Origin: Paraburkholderia fungorum
GTDB lineage: Bacteria > Pseudomonadota > Gammaproteobacteria > Burkholderiales > Burkholderiaceae
Reading direction: 5' to 3'
Length of the DNA: 64,000 nucleotides
Assembly: GCF_902833645.1 (NCBI RefSeq)
Contig: NZ_CADFGE010000004.1
Span: 62,001 to 126,000, forward strand
Positions 35,200 to 45,002 of the stretch are shown here, in pieces. Each line of letters opens with the position of its first letter. Position 1 is the first letter of the stretch. Under the pieces are notes generated by a model. The model was not told the origin of the DNA. It saw only the letters and a list, made by a program, of their open reading frames with translations, and did no database searches. Made by a program: the position numbers and the translations under genes.

Positions 35200-35769
35200 A
35201 TGAACGGCATGAGCGACAACGTCTACGCGCACGACTCCGGAGTCGCGACGGATCTTTTCGCGGCCGGCGACGGCAATTTGTTCCAGCGCGTCATGCGGAT
35301 GCGCGCCGGCGACCAGGGCCGGGATAACCAGAGCGAAGGCAGCACTGTGCTTTCATCGAACGAGGAGCCCATGAGCCTTTTCAAGACCGTACGACCGAAC
35401 ATCGTACAGTCGATCCGCGCGTTTCGCGTGCAGGATCTCGCTGACGAGGCCAATCAACTCGGCCAGCATTTTCTTTATGCGTACTGCGCGAATGCCCAGT
35501 CCAAACAGGAAGTGCTGGAGACCATTGCCACGTCGTTTCTGTTTCCGAAGCATTTCGGCAAGAATTACGACGCGCTCTACGATTGCCTGACCGATCTGGT
35601 CCACAAGGCCGGTACGCAGCCCGGGTTCGTGATCGTGCTCGAGCAGTTGCCGGTCGCGCAGAAGTTCGATAAGGAAGGGCGCGAGACGCTCCTCGACGTG
35701 TTTCGCGAGGCGGCCGAGTTCTGGGCCGAGCGCAAGGTCGCGTTCCGGGTGTTTTATTCGTTTGCCTAA
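35200..35769 (+). CDS. Barstar-family ribonuclease inhibitor
   Basis: A protein of up to 189 residues. The C-terminal ~120 residues are barstar-like: SFLFPKHFGKNYDALYDCL (about 112-130) matches the inhibitory helix region of barstar with its conserved Asp/Leu positions, and an acidic helix follows. Starts are uncertain: ATG 35200 (189 aa), ATG 35209 (186 aa) or ATG 35371 (132 aa, with GAGGAG 3 bases upstream). The N-terminal ~57 residues are not part of the barstar fold. There is no signal peptide, so it acts in the cytoplasm, presumably neutralising unexported RNase encoded by the preceding gene. Confidence 0.88.
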   Translation: MNGMSDNVYAHDSGVATDLFAAGDGNLFQRVMRMRAGDQGRDNQSEGSTVLSSNEEPMSLFKTVRPNIVQSIRAFRVQDLADEANQLGQHFLYAYCANAQSKQEVLETIATSFLFPKHFGKNYDALYDCLTDLVHKAGTQPGFVIVLEQLPVAQKFDKEGRETLLDVFREAAEFWAERKVAFRVFYSFA

Positions 35770-35800
35770 CGGATGCGTTGAGCATTGCTCATCACCGCCA

Positions 35801-35840
35801 AAAAGAGAAAGGCCCGCCAATTGGCGGGCCTTTCTCTTTT
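35801..35840. terminator. Bidirectional terminator between barstar and rsmE
   Basis: An almost 20-bp perfect inverted repeat (AAAAGAGAAAGGCCCGCC with its complement, loop AATT) has A-rich left and T-rich right flanks. It serves the convergent ends of the RNase-barstar operon and the minus-strand rsmE gene. Confidence 0.85.
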
Positions 35841-35863
35841 GCATTTCAAATCAGTGGGTTGGC

Positions 35864-36604
35864 TTACCAGCCGCCCCAGCGGGCGGCCAATGCCGAGAGT
35901 ACCGCGATGCCGGCGGTTTCCGTACGCAACACACGTGGACCGAGACCGACTGCAGTAAATCCGTGATCGGTCGCAGCGGCTTCTTCGGCTGCGGAAAAAC
36001 CGCCTTCGGGGCCGACGAGTACCGTTACGCGCCCAAACGGCGGATTGGCGGGCAGCGCTGAAAAGCTGATGCTGGCGCGCGGCGACAGCAGAATGCGCAA
36101 CTCGCCTTCTTCCGGTGCGCGGGGGGGCGCGCCGAGCCATGTGGCGATCTCGCGCACCGGCATCACCTCAGGCAGGCGATTGCGCCCGCATTGTTCGCAC
36201 GACGCCCGCACAATGCCCTGCCAGTGAACATGCCGCCGCTGCGCGCGGTCGCCGGAAAGACGCACGACGCTGCGCGTGGTGGTCAGCGGCACGAAACACG
36301 ATGCCCCGAGTTCGACGGCCTTCTCGATGAGCCAGTCCATCTTGTCGCCGCCGGCAATGCCTTGCGCGAGCGTGAGGTGATACGGCGGCTCCACTTCGAT
36401 ATTGCGGAATTCGTGAATTCTCACTTTGGCCGAGCGGCGTTCGACTTCGACGAGTTCGGCGCTGTATTCGCCGCCTTCGCCATTGAAAAGCACGATCGAA
36501 TCGCCGGGCTGCAAACGCAGTACGAGGATGTGGCGCGTGACGTCATCGGGCAACGGCATGATGTCGTCGGGCTTGAGAGGCGTACCGACGAAGAAGCGAG
36601 GCAT
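35864..36604 (-). CDS. rsmE: 16S rRNA (uracil-1498-N3)-methyltransferase
   Basis: A 246-residue SPOUT methyltransferase. The N-terminal PUA-like domain begins MPRFFVG. The C-terminal knot carries TVLVGPEGGFSAAEE (about 198-212) and a final LGPRVLRTETA motif. It methylates U1498 of 16S rRNA in the decoding centre. I choose ATG 36604 because the family begins MPRFF; an upstream frame to 36682 adds unrelated residues. The VOC gene upstream ends 19 bases before it. Confidence 0.93.
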   Translation of the reverse strand: MPRFFVGTPLKPDDIMPLPDDVTRHILVLRLQPGDSIVLFNGEGGEYSAELVEVERRSAKVRIHEFRNIEVEPPYHLTLAQGIAGGDKMDWLIEKAVELGASCFVPLTTTRSVVRLSGDRAQRRHVHWQGIVRASCEQCGRNRLPEVMPVREIATWLGAPPRAPEEGELRILLSPRASISFSALPANPPFGRVTVLVGPEGGFSAAEEAAATDHGFTAVGLGPRVLRTETAGIAVLSALAARWGGW

Positions 36605-36623
36605 CAGAAAAATACTCATTAGT

Positions 36624-37037
36624 TCAGGAAAGGTGGCGAGCGAGCGCCCAACGGTAGCCGTCCAGATCTTCGACCTGGGCAAACCGGTCGCCCCAGAACT
36701 GATCCTGTGGCTCGCTCAGCGATTTTGCGCCAGCGGCCAGCGCCCGCGTGTAAACCGCGTCGACGTCGTCGACATAGACATAAAACGATTGCGGCGCAAT
36801 CGCGCCCGCGCTCTTGGGGGTTTTCGCCGCCGAGCCGAACGCGCCTTCCGGCGCGAACATCACGATCAGCTGGCCTTGATAGGTCATCTCGACATGCATG
36901 ACGACGCCGTCGTCCTGAACGCTATCGCGTATCTCGAAGCCGAATGCCGCTTCGAAGAACGCGGTCGCGGCACGTGCGTCGCGCACCGTCAGATAGGGGG
37001 TCAACCAGGGCACACCGGCTGGGCGGGAGGCGGTCAT
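36624..37037 (-). CDS. Glyoxalase/bleomycin-resistance (VOC) family protein
   Basis: A 137-residue two-module VOC fold protein (WLTPYLTVRDARAATAFFEAAFGF at the start). Such proteins bind a metal between paired beta-alpha-beta-beta-beta motifs and act on diverse substrates; the PhnB-like subtype is closest by look. The substrate is unknown. I choose ATG 37037, with GGAG about 8 bases upstream, instead of the longer frame to 37148. It is probably cotranscribed with rsmE. Confidence 0.82.
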   Translation of the reverse strand: MTASRPAGVPWLTPYLTVRDARAATAFFEAAFGFEIRDSVQDDGVVMHVEMTYQGQLIVMFAPEGAFGSAAKTPKSAGAIAPQSFYVYVDDVDAVYTRALAAGAKSLSEPQDQFWGDRFAQVEDLDGYRWALARHLS

Positions 37038-37151
37038 GGAGTTCTCCGGATCTATTGGGGTTGCGGGATGCATGTTGCGAGGCCAGGTGAGCGCTCGCGT
37101 ATCGATATACCGATAGCGCGCGCCGACCGAACCGTGCATTTTGCCCACGCG

Positions 37152-38033
37152 TTAGCTTGATGGCTTTAAGAATTGACTTAGTTTATCGCGCACGGAGCGG
37201 GAAGCCGAGAACAGTCCGGCATGCAGAGCGGCATCGTAGTGTTTTAGCGAATCGATTTGGCGCGCGGCGAGGCGCTGGGTCAGTGTTTCGGCGGTGAGAG
37301 CTGCAGGGTCGAGCGTATCGCTGGCGCTAGCCATCATCCAGAGTGAGCCGTAGAGCGGGATGAAGGTATGCATCGTGCGCACGACGGCGAAGGCGTTGCG
37401 CAGATCGCCGAGCAGACGGGCGACGCGGTCGGCATGGAAGTACGGCGAGCCGAGATGCAGCGTGAGAACTGAGGCCGGACTCATGACACGCTTGAGTTGC
37501 CGGTAAAAGTCGGGTGTGTACAGGTCCGCGGCAGGTGAATCCGGCGGTGTCAGGTCGAAGGCAACCAGATCGAACCGCGCTGCGGCCTTTGCATCGATCC
37601 CCGCGACATAATGCGCGGCATCGCCGATTACCAGCTCGACGCGCGGATCGTCGAAAGCGCCATCGTGCACGTCGGCGAGATACTCGCGGGTCAGGCGCAC
37701 GACTTCGGCATCGAGCTCCGCCACCACGATTCGCGCGATGCCGGTGTGTTTCAGTAATTGCCGCGCAGCGCCGCCGTCGCCGCCACCCAGCACCAGCGCC
37801 GCTTTCGGCGCAGGATGCGCCAGCGCGGCTGGATGCACCATGCACTCATGGTAGATAAATTCGTCACCGGTCGAGGTCATCGGGCGCCCGTCGAGCGTAA
37901 ATAGCCGGCCGAGCTGTGGCGTGTCCCAGACCTCAATACGCTGATAGGGCGAATCGACGCACGCAAGCCGTCGAGCGTTAGGAAATCCGTAGACGGCGTC
38001 GGCGGTCGGGCGGAACAGCAGGGGAGCGTTCAC
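37152..38033 (-). CDS. speE: Spermidine synthase family protein (aminopropyltransferase fold)
   Basis: A 293-residue Rossmann-fold enzyme of the polyamine aminopropyltransferase family. The decarboxy-SAM loop is [16 protein letters not shown] (about 88-103), with [15 protein letters not shown] and [14 protein letters not shown] (about 180-193) as downstream motifs. The acidic residue in [11 protein letters not shown] is also conserved. It transfers an aminopropyl group to putrescine in canonical family members. I choose the GTG at 38033 (VNAPLLF); an upstream frame to 38189 overlaps the tkt promoter. No speD is nearby, so the donor source is not evident from context. Confidence 0.82.
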   Translation of the reverse strand: MNAPLLFRPTADAVYGFPNARRLACVDSPYQRIEVWDTPQLGRLFTLDGRPMTSTGDEFIYHECMVHPAALAHPAPKAALVLGGGDGGAARQLLKHTGIARIVVAELDAEVVRLTREYLADVHDGAFDDPRVELVIGDAAHYVAGIDAKAAARFDLVAFDLTPPDSPAADLYTPDFYRQLKRVMSPASVLTLHLGSPYFHADRVARLLGDLRNAFAVVRTMHTFIPLYGSLWMMASASDTLDPAALTAETLTQRLAARQIDSLKHYDAALHAGLFSASRSVRDKLSQFLKPSS

Positions 38034-38389
38034 GGATGGCGGGCTCCGTTCGGAGCGCGGTGGGTTGGTCTCGCTCAATTGTAAAGGCGCAAACGCGGCG
38101 TGGCCCGTCCGCACGCGGCTCCGACCCGAAACCGGGGGGCGGGCACATTCCGGACCCAGCGCGCAGTCAGCCCAGGAGCCAACGCGCAACCAGCCGGGAA
38201 CCTGCAGCGAGGGGGCCTGCGCGCGGGAGGGCGCCCAACGTTCTGTTAGAATGTCACGCTTTCAGCCTTGTCCGTTTGCTCTGCCCGTTTCGCGTCTCCT
38301 GGCGCCGCACCGTGCGCCGAAGTGGACTGGCATTCGAGCATCCGGGCCTCAAGCGCGCACCGCTTTCTGACTCTGTCTCCGGACTCGAC

Positions 38390-40411
38390 ATGACGACCCC
38401 GTCTCCCGCACCCACCTCCCTGATGGCTAACGCAATCCGTGCGTTGTCCATGGATGCCGTTCAAAAAGCGAATTCCGGCCACCCCGGCATGCCGATGGGC
38501 ATGGCCGAAATCGGCGTGGCCTTGTGGTCGCGTCATTTGCGCCACAACCCGAAGAACCCGCAGTGGGCCGATCGCGACCGTTTCATTCTGTCGAACGGCC
38601 ACGGCTCGATGCTGCTGTACTCGCTCCTGCACCTGACCGGCTATGACTTGCCGATGGAAGAGCTGAAGAACTTCCGCCAGATGCACTCGAAGACGCCGGG
38701 TCACCCGGAATACGGCATCACGCCGGGCGTCGAAACGACCACCGGCCCGCTCGGCCAGGGTCTCGCGAACGCAGTCGGCATGGCGCTCGCCGAATCGCTG
38801 CTCGCCACCGAATTCAACAAGCCCGACGCGAAGATCGTCGACCACCACACGTACGTGTTCGTGGGCGATGGCTGCCTGATGGAAGGCATCTCGCACGAAG
38901 CCTGCTCGCTCGCGGGCGTGCTGAAGCTGAACAAGCTGATCGCGTTCTACGACGACAACGGCATCTCGATCGACGGCGAAGTGGTCCACTGGTTCCACGA
39001 CGACACGCCGAAGCGCTTCGAAGCTTACGGCTGGAACGTGATCCCGAACGTGGTCGGCCACGATGTCGATGCGGTCGACGCCGCAATCAAGCAAGCCAAG
39101 CTGTCGGACAAGCCCACGCTGATCTGCTGCAAGACCGTGATCGGTGAAGGCGCGCCGACCAAGTCCGGCAGCCATGATTCGCACGGCTCGCCGCTCGGCG
39201 ACAAGGAAATCGCGGCCACCCGTGAAGCGATCGGCTGGAAGTGGGAGCCGTTCGTAATCCCGCAGGAAGTCTACGCAGCGTGGGATGCGACGGAAGCCGG
39301 CGCGCGCCACGAATCCGAGTGGGACAAGGCGTTTGCCGCGTACGCAGCCAAATACCCGCAGGAAGCCGCTGAATTCAAGCGCCGCGACGCGAAGCAGTTG
39401 CCCGCCGACTGGAAGGAAAAGGCGCAGGCCATCATCGCCGGCGCTAACGAACGCAAGGAAACCGTCGCGACGCGCAAGGCATCGCAACAGGCTATCGAAG
39501 GCCTGTCGGCCGTGCTGCCGGAACTGCTCGGCGGCTCCGCCGACCTGACCGGTTCGAACCTGACCAACTGGAAGGCTGCCAAGCCGGTGCGCGTGAACGC
39601 CGAAGGCAAGGCCGCCGGCAACTACGTGAACTACGGCGTGCGCGAGTTCGGCATGAGCGCCGCGATCAACGGCATCGCGCTGCATGGTGGCTTCAAGGCC
39701 TTCGGCGGCACGTTCCTGACGTTCTCGGACTACAGTCGCAACGCGCTGCGTGTTGCCGCTTTGATGAAGGCGCCGTCGATTTTCGTGTTCACGCACGATT
39801 CGATCGGTCTGGGCGAAGACGGTCCGACCCACCAGTCGATCGAACATGTCGCAAGCCTGCGTCTGATTCCGAACCTACAAGTGTGGCGTCCGGCTGATAC
39901 GGTCGAAACGGCGGTGGCCTGGACTCACGCGGTCGAGCATCATGGCCCGTCGTGCCTGATCTTCAGCCGTCAGAACCTGCCGTTCTCGGAGCGTACCGAT
40001 GCGCAGATCGCCAATATCGAGAAGGGCGGTTACGTGCTGCGCGACTGGAACGACGAAATCGTCGCGCGCAAGATCATCCTGATCGCCACCGGTTCGGAAG
40101 TCGAACTGGCGTTGAATGCTGTCGAGCCGCTGGCTCGCGAAGGCATCGCGGCACGCGTCGTGTCGATGCCGTCGACCACGGTGTTCGACAAGCAGGACGC
40201 CGAATATCGCGAACGCGTGTTGCCGCACGGCGTGCGTCGCGTCGCGATCGAAGCGGGTGTCACGGATTTCTGGCGCAAGTACGTGGGTCTGGAAGGCGGC
40301 GTGGTCGGCATCGACACGTTCGGCGAATCGGCCCCGGCTGGCGTGCTGTTCAAGCATTTCGGCTTCACCGTCGAGCACGTCGTAGAGACGGCCAAAGCCG
40401 CACTCGGCTGA
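38390..40411 (+). CDS. tkt: Transketolase
   Basis: A 673-residue thiamine-diphosphate enzyme of the pentose phosphate pathway. The first domain carries [12 protein letters not shown] (substrate His), [17 protein letters not shown] and the TPP motif [13 protein letters not shown]...[10 protein letters not shown]. The pyrimidine domain has SADLTGSN and [18 protein letters not shown]. Length matches the family. I choose ATG 38390 ([11 protein letters not shown]), a short tail before the conserved core; the open frame runs back to 38036 through promoter-like sequence. gap follows after 95 bases. Confidence 0.95.
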   Translation: MTTPSPAPTSLMANAIRALSMDAVQKANSGHPGMPMGMAEIGVALWSRHLRHNPKNPQWADRDRFILSNGHGSMLLYSLLHLTGYDLPMEELKNFRQMHSKTPGHPEYGITPGVETTTGPLGQGLANAVGMALAESLLATEFNKPDAKIVDHHTYVFVGDGCLMEGISHEACSLAGVLKLNKLIAFYDDNGISIDGEVVHWFHDDTPKRFEAYGWNVIPNVVGHDVDAVDAAIKQAKLSDKPTLICCKTVIGEGAPTKSGSHDSHGSPLGDKEIAATREAIGWKWEPFVIPQEVYAAWDATEAGARHESEWDKAFAAYAAKYPQEAAEFKRRDAKQLPADWKEKAQAIIAGANERKETVATRKASQQAIEGLSAVLPELLGGSADLTGSNLTNWKAAKPVRVNAEGKAAGNYVNYGVREFGMSAAINGIALHGGFKAFGGTFLTFSDYSRNALRVAALMKAPSIFVFTHDSIGLGEDGPTHQSIEHVASLRLIPNLQVWRPADTVETAVAWTHAVEHHGPSCLIFSRQNLPFSERTDAQIANIEKGGYVLRDWNDEIVARKIILIATGSEVELALNAVEPLAREGIAARVVSMPSTTVFDKQDAEYRERVLPHGVRRVAIEAGVTDFWRKYVGLEGGVVGIDTFGESAPAGVLFKHFGFTVEHVVETAKAALG

Positions 40412-40506
40412 TCTGCCTTCGAGGCTGCCGCGCGCACCCCACGCGCGGCAATCCCGGCAAATCAGGCCAACCTGGACGATTTTTTTCAGCCATCAGGAGA
40501 TAGACC

Positions 40507-41517
40507 ATGACGATTCGCGTCGCAATCAACGGCTACGGCCGGATCGGCCGCAACACGCTGCGCGCCTTCTATGAAAACGGCAAGAAGCACGATATCGAAA
40601 TCGTCGCCATCAACGATCTTGGCGATGCCAAGACCAACGCTCACCTGACGCAATACGACACGGCACACGGCAAGTTCCCGGGCGAAGTCTCGGTGGACGG
40701 CGACTACCTGGTCGTGAACGGCGACAAGATTCGCGTGCTGGCTAACCGCAACCCGGCAGAACTGCCGTGGGGCGAGCTGAACGTCGACGTCGTGATGGAA
40801 TGCACGGGCTTTTTCACAACCAAGGAAAAGGCCAGCGCGCACATCAAGGGCGGCGCAAAGAAGGTCATCATCTCGGCGCCGGGCGGTAAAGACGTCGATG
40901 CAACGATCGTCTACGGCGTGAACCACAACGTCCTGAAGGCATCGGACACTGTGATCTCGAACGCATCGTGCACGACCAACTGCCTCGCGCCGCTCGTCAA
41001 GCCGCTGAACGACAAGATCGGCCTGGTGAACGGTCTGATGACCACGATCCACGCGTACACGAACGACCAGGTTCTGACCGACGTGTACCACGAAGACCTG
41101 CGCCGCGCGCGCTCGGCCACGCACAGCCAGATCCCGACCAAGACCGGCGCTGCATCGGCTGTCGGCCTGGTGCTGCCGGAACTGAACGGCAAGCTGGACG
41201 GCTACGCGATTCGCGTTCCGACGATCAACGTGTCGGTCGTCGACCTGTCGTTCATCGCCGCGCGCGATACGACGGTCGAGGAAGTCAATGCGATCATGAA
41301 GGAAGCATCGGAAGGCGCGCTCAAGGGCATCCTCGGTTACAACGAGGCGCCGCTGGTGTCGATCGACTTCAACCACAACCCGGCTTCGTCGACGTTCGAC
41401 GCCACGCTGACCAAGGTGTCGGGCCGTCTGGTGAAGGTGTCGAGCTGGTACGACAACGAGTGGGGCTTCTCGAACCGCATGCTGGACACGGCCGTGGCGC
41501 TCGCCAACGCGAAGTAA
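40507..41517 (+). CDS. gap: Glyceraldehyde-3-phosphate dehydrogenase
   Basis: A 336-residue NAD-dependent glycolytic dehydrogenase. The N-terminal NAD loop is [14 protein letters not shown], the catalytic cysteine is in SNASCTTNC (about 152-160), and the C-terminal [13 protein letters not shown] is the family signature. CAGGAG at 40494-40499 is a good ribosome-binding site. It is probably cotranscribed with tkt. A terminator follows at 41571. Confidence 0.96.
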   Translation: MTIRVAINGYGRIGRNTLRAFYENGKKHDIEIVAINDLGDAKTNAHLTQYDTAHGKFPGEVSVDGDYLVVNGDKIRVLANRNPAELPWGELNVDVVMECTGFFTTKEKASAHIKGGAKKVIISAPGGKDVDATIVYGVNHNVLKASDTVISNASCTTNCLAPLVKPLNDKIGLVNGLMTTIHAYTNDQVLTDVYHEDLRRARSATHSQIPTKTGAASAVGLVLPELNGKLDGYAIRVPTINVSVVDLSFIAARDTTVEEVNAIMKEASEGALKGILGYNEAPLVSIDFNHNPASSTFDATLTKVSGRLVKVSSWYDNEWGFSNRMLDTAVALANAK

Positions 41518-41570
41518 GCTGTTTGCTTTGCATGCCCCGCGGCCTGCGCGGCCGGCAGGGCAGAAAGATC

Positions 41571-41598
41571 AAAGCCGCTCCTCGGAGCGGCTTTTTTT
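41571..41598 (+). terminator. Terminator of gap, overlapping the convergent regulator's stop
   Basis: AAAGCCGCTC (41571-41580) pairs with GAGCGGCTTT (41585-41594), then a T-tract to 41598. The stop codon of the minus-strand GntR gene (41597-41599) lies in the T-run, so the convergent genes are packed without spare sequence. Confidence 0.85.
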
Positions 41599-42289
41599 AC
41601 GCCTGCGGCGTCGGGAAATAGACGCCGGCGCGCTGCGCGGCGTTTGAGATGTGGGTTTCGATGGCCTTGCCGGCCGCGGCGGAATCGCGCGCCTTGAGCG
41701 CGTCGAGAATCACTCGATGCTCGGTGTACGTGGACAGCACCAACTCACGCCGATAAAACGGCATCCGCTGGCTTTCCTTCATGATTTCCGCGGCACTACT
41801 CAGTATCGATTCGATTGCCGCGTTGCCGGCAATGCTCACGATGCGCATGTGAAAGTCGTAGTCGAGGCGGGCGGCTTCGTCGAGTTCGTCGCAGGCGAGC
41901 GCTGTTTGCATGGCGGCGATGTTGTCTTCGAACCAGGCGAGGTCGGAATCGCTGATCGCCAGCGCTGCCATGCGGGCAATAAAGCCTTCAAGTGCGAAAC
42001 GCATCTGGTACGTATCCGGCAACGAAGACTGTTCCGCGAACCGCCATGCCTGGGTGGTCGTCGCCTGTGCGCTGTCCACATAGACGCCCTTACCGGGGCG
42101 AATCGTCAGAAGACCGAGCGCTTCGAGCGTGGAGAGCGCCTCGCGCAACGATGCGCGGCTGATCGCGAGCTCTTCGGAGAGTTGGCGCTGCGCCGGCAAC
42201 AAACTGCCCACGGGATAGACGCCCGCTTCGATCCGTTCGCGGATGATCGCGATGGCGGCATCGGTGACGGTATGCGGAACATTTTTCAT
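41597..42289 (-). CDS. GntR-family (FadR/FCD subfamily) transcriptional regulator
   Basis: A 230-residue regulator with a GntR winged helix (about 9-76; RASLREALSTLEALGLL is the recognition region) and an FCD all-helical effector domain (about 88-215) with His residues in the usual metal-binding positions. FCD regulators respond to small organic acids. It is divergent from the dctA-alc-allA genes, and two sites matching the subfamily's TGGTnnnACCA operator lie between them (42311-42319, 42468-42482). It is thus the likely regulator of that operon and of itself. Confidence 0.9.
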   Translation of the reverse strand: MKNVPHTVTDAAIAIIRERIEAGVYPVGSLLPAQRQLSEELAISRASLREALSTLEALGLLTIRPGKGVYVDSAQATTTQAWRFAEQSSLPDTYQMRFALEGFIARMAALAISDSDLAWFEDNIAAMQTALACDELDEAARLDYDFHMRIVSIAGNAAIESILSSAAEIMKESQRMPFYRRELVLSTYTEHRVILDALKARDSAAAGKAIETHISNAAQRAGVYFPTPQA

Positions 42290-42309
42290 GCTTGCTCACT
42301 TTGGGTGCG

Positions 42310-42320
42310 CGGTCTGACCA
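42310..42320. promoter_or_regulatory. GntR/FCD operator 1, near the regulator start
   Basis: The plus strand reads GGTCTGACCA (42311-42320); the minus strand reads TGGTCAGACC. This is a 9-bp palindrome of the same TGGTCnGACC type as the second site, 21 bases upstream of the regulator's start codon, so self-repression is plausible. Confidence 0.5.
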
Positions 42321-42425
42321 GCATTGTATGCGTGTTCTGAGCGCTCGTACGATGAGTCGTTAAAGATGCGCAATCCCGCCCCAAAACTGTTAAAAAACAA
42401 CGGGTAAACGCTATTTAATGATTTC

Positions 42426-42454
42426 TTGACGTCAGTATATCGGCTTCCTACTAT
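42426..42454 (+). promoter_or_regulatory. dctA operon promoter
   Basis: TTGACG (42426-42431) and TACTAT (42449-42454) are separated by exactly 17 bases, a good sigma-70 match. Transcription would start near 42461, placing operator 2 (42468-42482) just downstream, where binding blocks elongation. Confidence 0.65.
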
Positions 42455-42467
42455 TCGCCATAACAGT

Positions 42468-42482
42468 ACTGGTCGGACCAGT
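42468..42482. promoter_or_regulatory. GntR/FCD operator 2, downstream of the dctA promoter
   Basis: ACTGGTCGGACCAGT is a 15-bp palindrome with a single central base (arms ACTGGTC and, reading back, its complement with one central G/G asymmetry). Its TGGTCnGACCA core matches the FadR-subfamily operator. It lies about 35 bases before the dctA start. Confidence 0.6.
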
Positions 42483-42516
42483 CTGAACAGATGTGATTCC
42501 CAATCAGGAGGAAGCC

Positions 42517-43845
42517 GTGTTGAAGTTCTTCAATTCGCTGTTTGGCCGGGTCGTCATAGCGTTAGTGGCGGGCATTGTGATCGGCGCCGTATTTCCGCAT
42601 TTCGCCCAATCGCTGCGCCCGCTCGGCGACGGCTTCCTCAAGCTGATCAAGATGGTGATCGGCCCGATCGTGTTCTGCGTGGTGGTGAGCGGCATGGCGC
42701 ATGCCGGCGATCTGCGCAAAGTCGGCCGCGTCGGCCTGAAGGCGGTGGTCTATTTCGAGGTTATGACGACGATTGCGCTCGTGATCGGCGCGGTGCTGGC
42801 CTATGCAACGCGGCCCGGCGTCGGCATGAACATCGACCTGCACTCGCTCGACCCCGCATCGCTCGCGACCTACACCGAAAACGCGAAGAGCCTGAAGGAC
42901 ACAGCCGGCTTTCTGCTGAAGATCATCCCCGACACGGCGATCAACGCATTCGCGACCGGCGACATCCTGCAAATTCTCGTTTTCTCCGTGCTGTTCGGCT
43001 CGGCGCTGTCGCTGCTCGGCAATAAGGCGCAACGCGTGAGCAGCCTGATCGACGAGCTTTCGCAGGTATTTTTCCGCGTGATGGGTTTCATCATCAAGCT
43101 CGCGCCGCTCGGCGTGCTCGGTGCGATCGCGTTCACGACCGGCACGTACGGGGTCGAGTCGCTCAAGCAACTCGGCATGCTCGTGGTGGTGTTCTACGCG
43201 AGCTGCATTGTGTTCGTGGTGGTCGTGCTGGGCGTCGTAATGCGCCTGGCAGGTTTCAGCATCTTCAAGCTGATCCGCTATCTGCGCGAAGAGCTTTCCA
43301 TCGTGCTCGGCACGGCTTCTTCAGACGCCGTGCTGCCGCAGATCATGCGCAAGCTCGAATGGATGGGCGTCAAGGATTCGACCGTCGGTCTGGTCATTCC
43401 GACCGGCTACTCCTTCAATCTCGATGGCTTCTCCATCTATCTGACCCTTGCGGTGATTTTCATCGCACAGGCGACCAATACGCCGCTGTCGCTGCACGAT
43501 CTGATTGTGGTGGTGCTGGTGTCGCTGGTGACGTCGAAGGGCGCGCACGGCATTCCCGGTTCGGCCATCGTGATTCTGGCTGCGACGCTGTCCGCGATTC
43601 CGGCGATTCCCGTGCTTGGCCTTGTGCTGATTCTGCCGGTCGACTGGTTTGTCGGCATTGCCCGCGCGCTGACCAATCTGATCGGCAATTGCGTGGCAAC
43701 CGTGGTGGTCGCCGTGTGGGAAAACGACATCGACCGGGCGCGCGCCCATCGTGTGCTGAATCGCGACGAAGCACTGCGCTACGTGCCCGCTGGCGACGAT
43801 GCCGGCGCCGAGCACGCGGCCGGCGACCATGTGCCGGCAGTCTGA
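42517..43845 (+). CDS. dctA: DctA-type dicarboxylate:cation symporter
   Basis: A 442-residue SDF-family carrier with about eight hydrophobic segments plus re-entrant hairpins. The hairpin motif is GTASSDAVLPQ (about 265-275), differing from the TSSS core of E. coli DctA; VIPTGYSFNLDG follows, and the second hairpin is SKGAHGIPGSA (about 340-350). The GTG start at 42517 is set by AGGAGG (42506-42511). DctA normally imports succinate, fumarate and malate. Here it heads a ureide-degradation operon, so an organic-acid substrate such as allantoate or a related diacid is worth testing. alc follows after 133 bases. Confidence 0.88.
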   Translation: MLKFFNSLFGRVVIALVAGIVIGAVFPHFAQSLRPLGDGFLKLIKMVIGPIVFCVVVSGMAHAGDLRKVGRVGLKAVVYFEVMTTIALVIGAVLAYATRPGVGMNIDLHSLDPASLATYTENAKSLKDTAGFLLKIIPDTAINAFATGDILQILVFSVLFGSALSLLGNKAQRVSSLIDELSQVFFRVMGFIIKLAPLGVLGAIAFTTGTYGVESLKQLGMLVVVFYASCIVFVVVVLGVVMRLAGFSIFKLIRYLREELSIVLGTASSDAVLPQIMRKLEWMGVKDSTVGLVIPTGYSFNLDGFSIYLTLAVIFIAQATNTPLSLHDLIVVVLVSLVTSKGAHGIPGSAIVILAATLSAIPAIPVLGLVLILPVDWFVGIARALTNLIGNCVATVVVAVWENDIDRARAHRVLNRDEALRYVPAGDDAGAEHAAGDHVPAV

Positions 43846-43978
43846 CGCGGCTTAACCCCGTCACACAGCGGCCAGCTTGACAGTTATTCCACAGCGCGCC
43901 GACGCAGCGCGCGTTCTGCATCCGGCGGATGCTCTGACTCCGCCGGCTCCCCTTACTTTTCGTCGCCTGACTGAGACT

Positions 43979-44989
43979 ATGGCTAATCCGATCCTCGACC
44001 CCAACGCTCCTGCTTTCACCCGTCGCTACATGAACCTCGCCGACCCCCGGCTGGGCGCGAAGGCGCTCTACGCGAGCGACGAATTCTTCGCGCCGAAAGA
44101 ACGCATGCTCGAGCCGCAGCCGGCCGTATTCATTCCCGGCAAGTACGACGATCACGGCAAATGGATGGACGGCTGGGAAACCCGCCGCAAGCGCACCACT
44201 GGCCACGACTATTGCGTGATCCGGCTCGCGCGCCCGGGCGTCGTGCACGGTGTCGACCTGGACACGAGCCACTTCACCGGCAATTTCCCGCCGGCCGCGT
44301 CAATCGACGCGTGCTATGTGGACGGCGAAGTCCCCCCCGACAACGCCGACTGGCAATCGCTCGTGCCTGCCACCACGCTGCAAGGCAACACCCACCACTA
44401 CGTCGACGTGAACGACGCCCGCGCTTTTACGCATCTGCGCGTGAATCTGTATCCGGACGGCGGTCTCGCTCGTCTGCGTGTGTATGGCCAGCCGAAGCGC
44501 GACTGGGAGCGCGTCGAACGCGGCACATTGCTGGACCTCGCCGCGATCGAAAACGGCGCGTACCTGGTTGCTACGAATAATCAGCATTTCGGGCCGGCCT
44601 CGCAGATGCTGATGCCGGGCCGCGGCGTCAATATGGGAGACGGCTGGGAAACGCGCCGCCGTCGGGAGCCGGGTAACGACTGGGCGATTGTCGCGCTGGC
44701 GCGGCCGGGCGTGATTCACAAGATCGAAGTGGACACGGCGCACTTCAAGGGTAATTACCCCGATCGCTACTCGCTGCAGGCGGCCTCCGTAACGGGCGGC
44801 ACCGACGACTCACTGATCACGCAGGCGATGTTCTGGCCGGTACTGATCGGCGAACAGAAGTTGCAGATGGACCACGTGCATACATTCGCGGACGGCATCG
44901 CATCCCTTGGACCGGTGACGCATGTGCGTTTCAATATCTTCCCCGACGGCGGCGTGTCGCGCCTGCGCTTGTGGGGCGAGATCGCGTAA
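43979..44989 (+). CDS. alc: Allantoicase
   Basis: A 336-residue enzyme that hydrolyses allantoate to ureidoglycolate and urea. It is made of two homologous ~150-residue halves: [25 protein letters not shown] and [25 protein letters not shown] mark the start of each, and HFTGNFPP / HFKGNYPD follow in each. This repeat is the allantoicase family architecture. I choose ATG 43979 (MANPILDP); the frame is open to 43877. allA follows 13 bases after the stop. Confidence 0.94.
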   Translation: MANPILDPNAPAFTRRYMNLADPRLGAKALYASDEFFAPKERMLEPQPAVFIPGKYDDHGKWMDGWETRRKRTTGHDYCVIRLARPGVVHGVDLDTSHFTGNFPPAASIDACYVDGEVPPDNADWQSLVPATTLQGNTHHYVDVNDARAFTHLRVNLYPDGGLARLRVYGQPKRDWERVERGTLLDLAAIENGAYLVATNNQHFGPASQMLMPGRGVNMGDGWETRRRREPGNDWAIVALARPGVIHKIEVDTAHFKGNYPDRYSLQAASVTGGTDDSLITQAMFWPVLIGEQKLQMDHVHTFADGIASLGPVTHVRFNIFPDGGVSRLRLWGEIA

Positions 44990-45002
44990 AGGAGTCGCGG
45001 CG

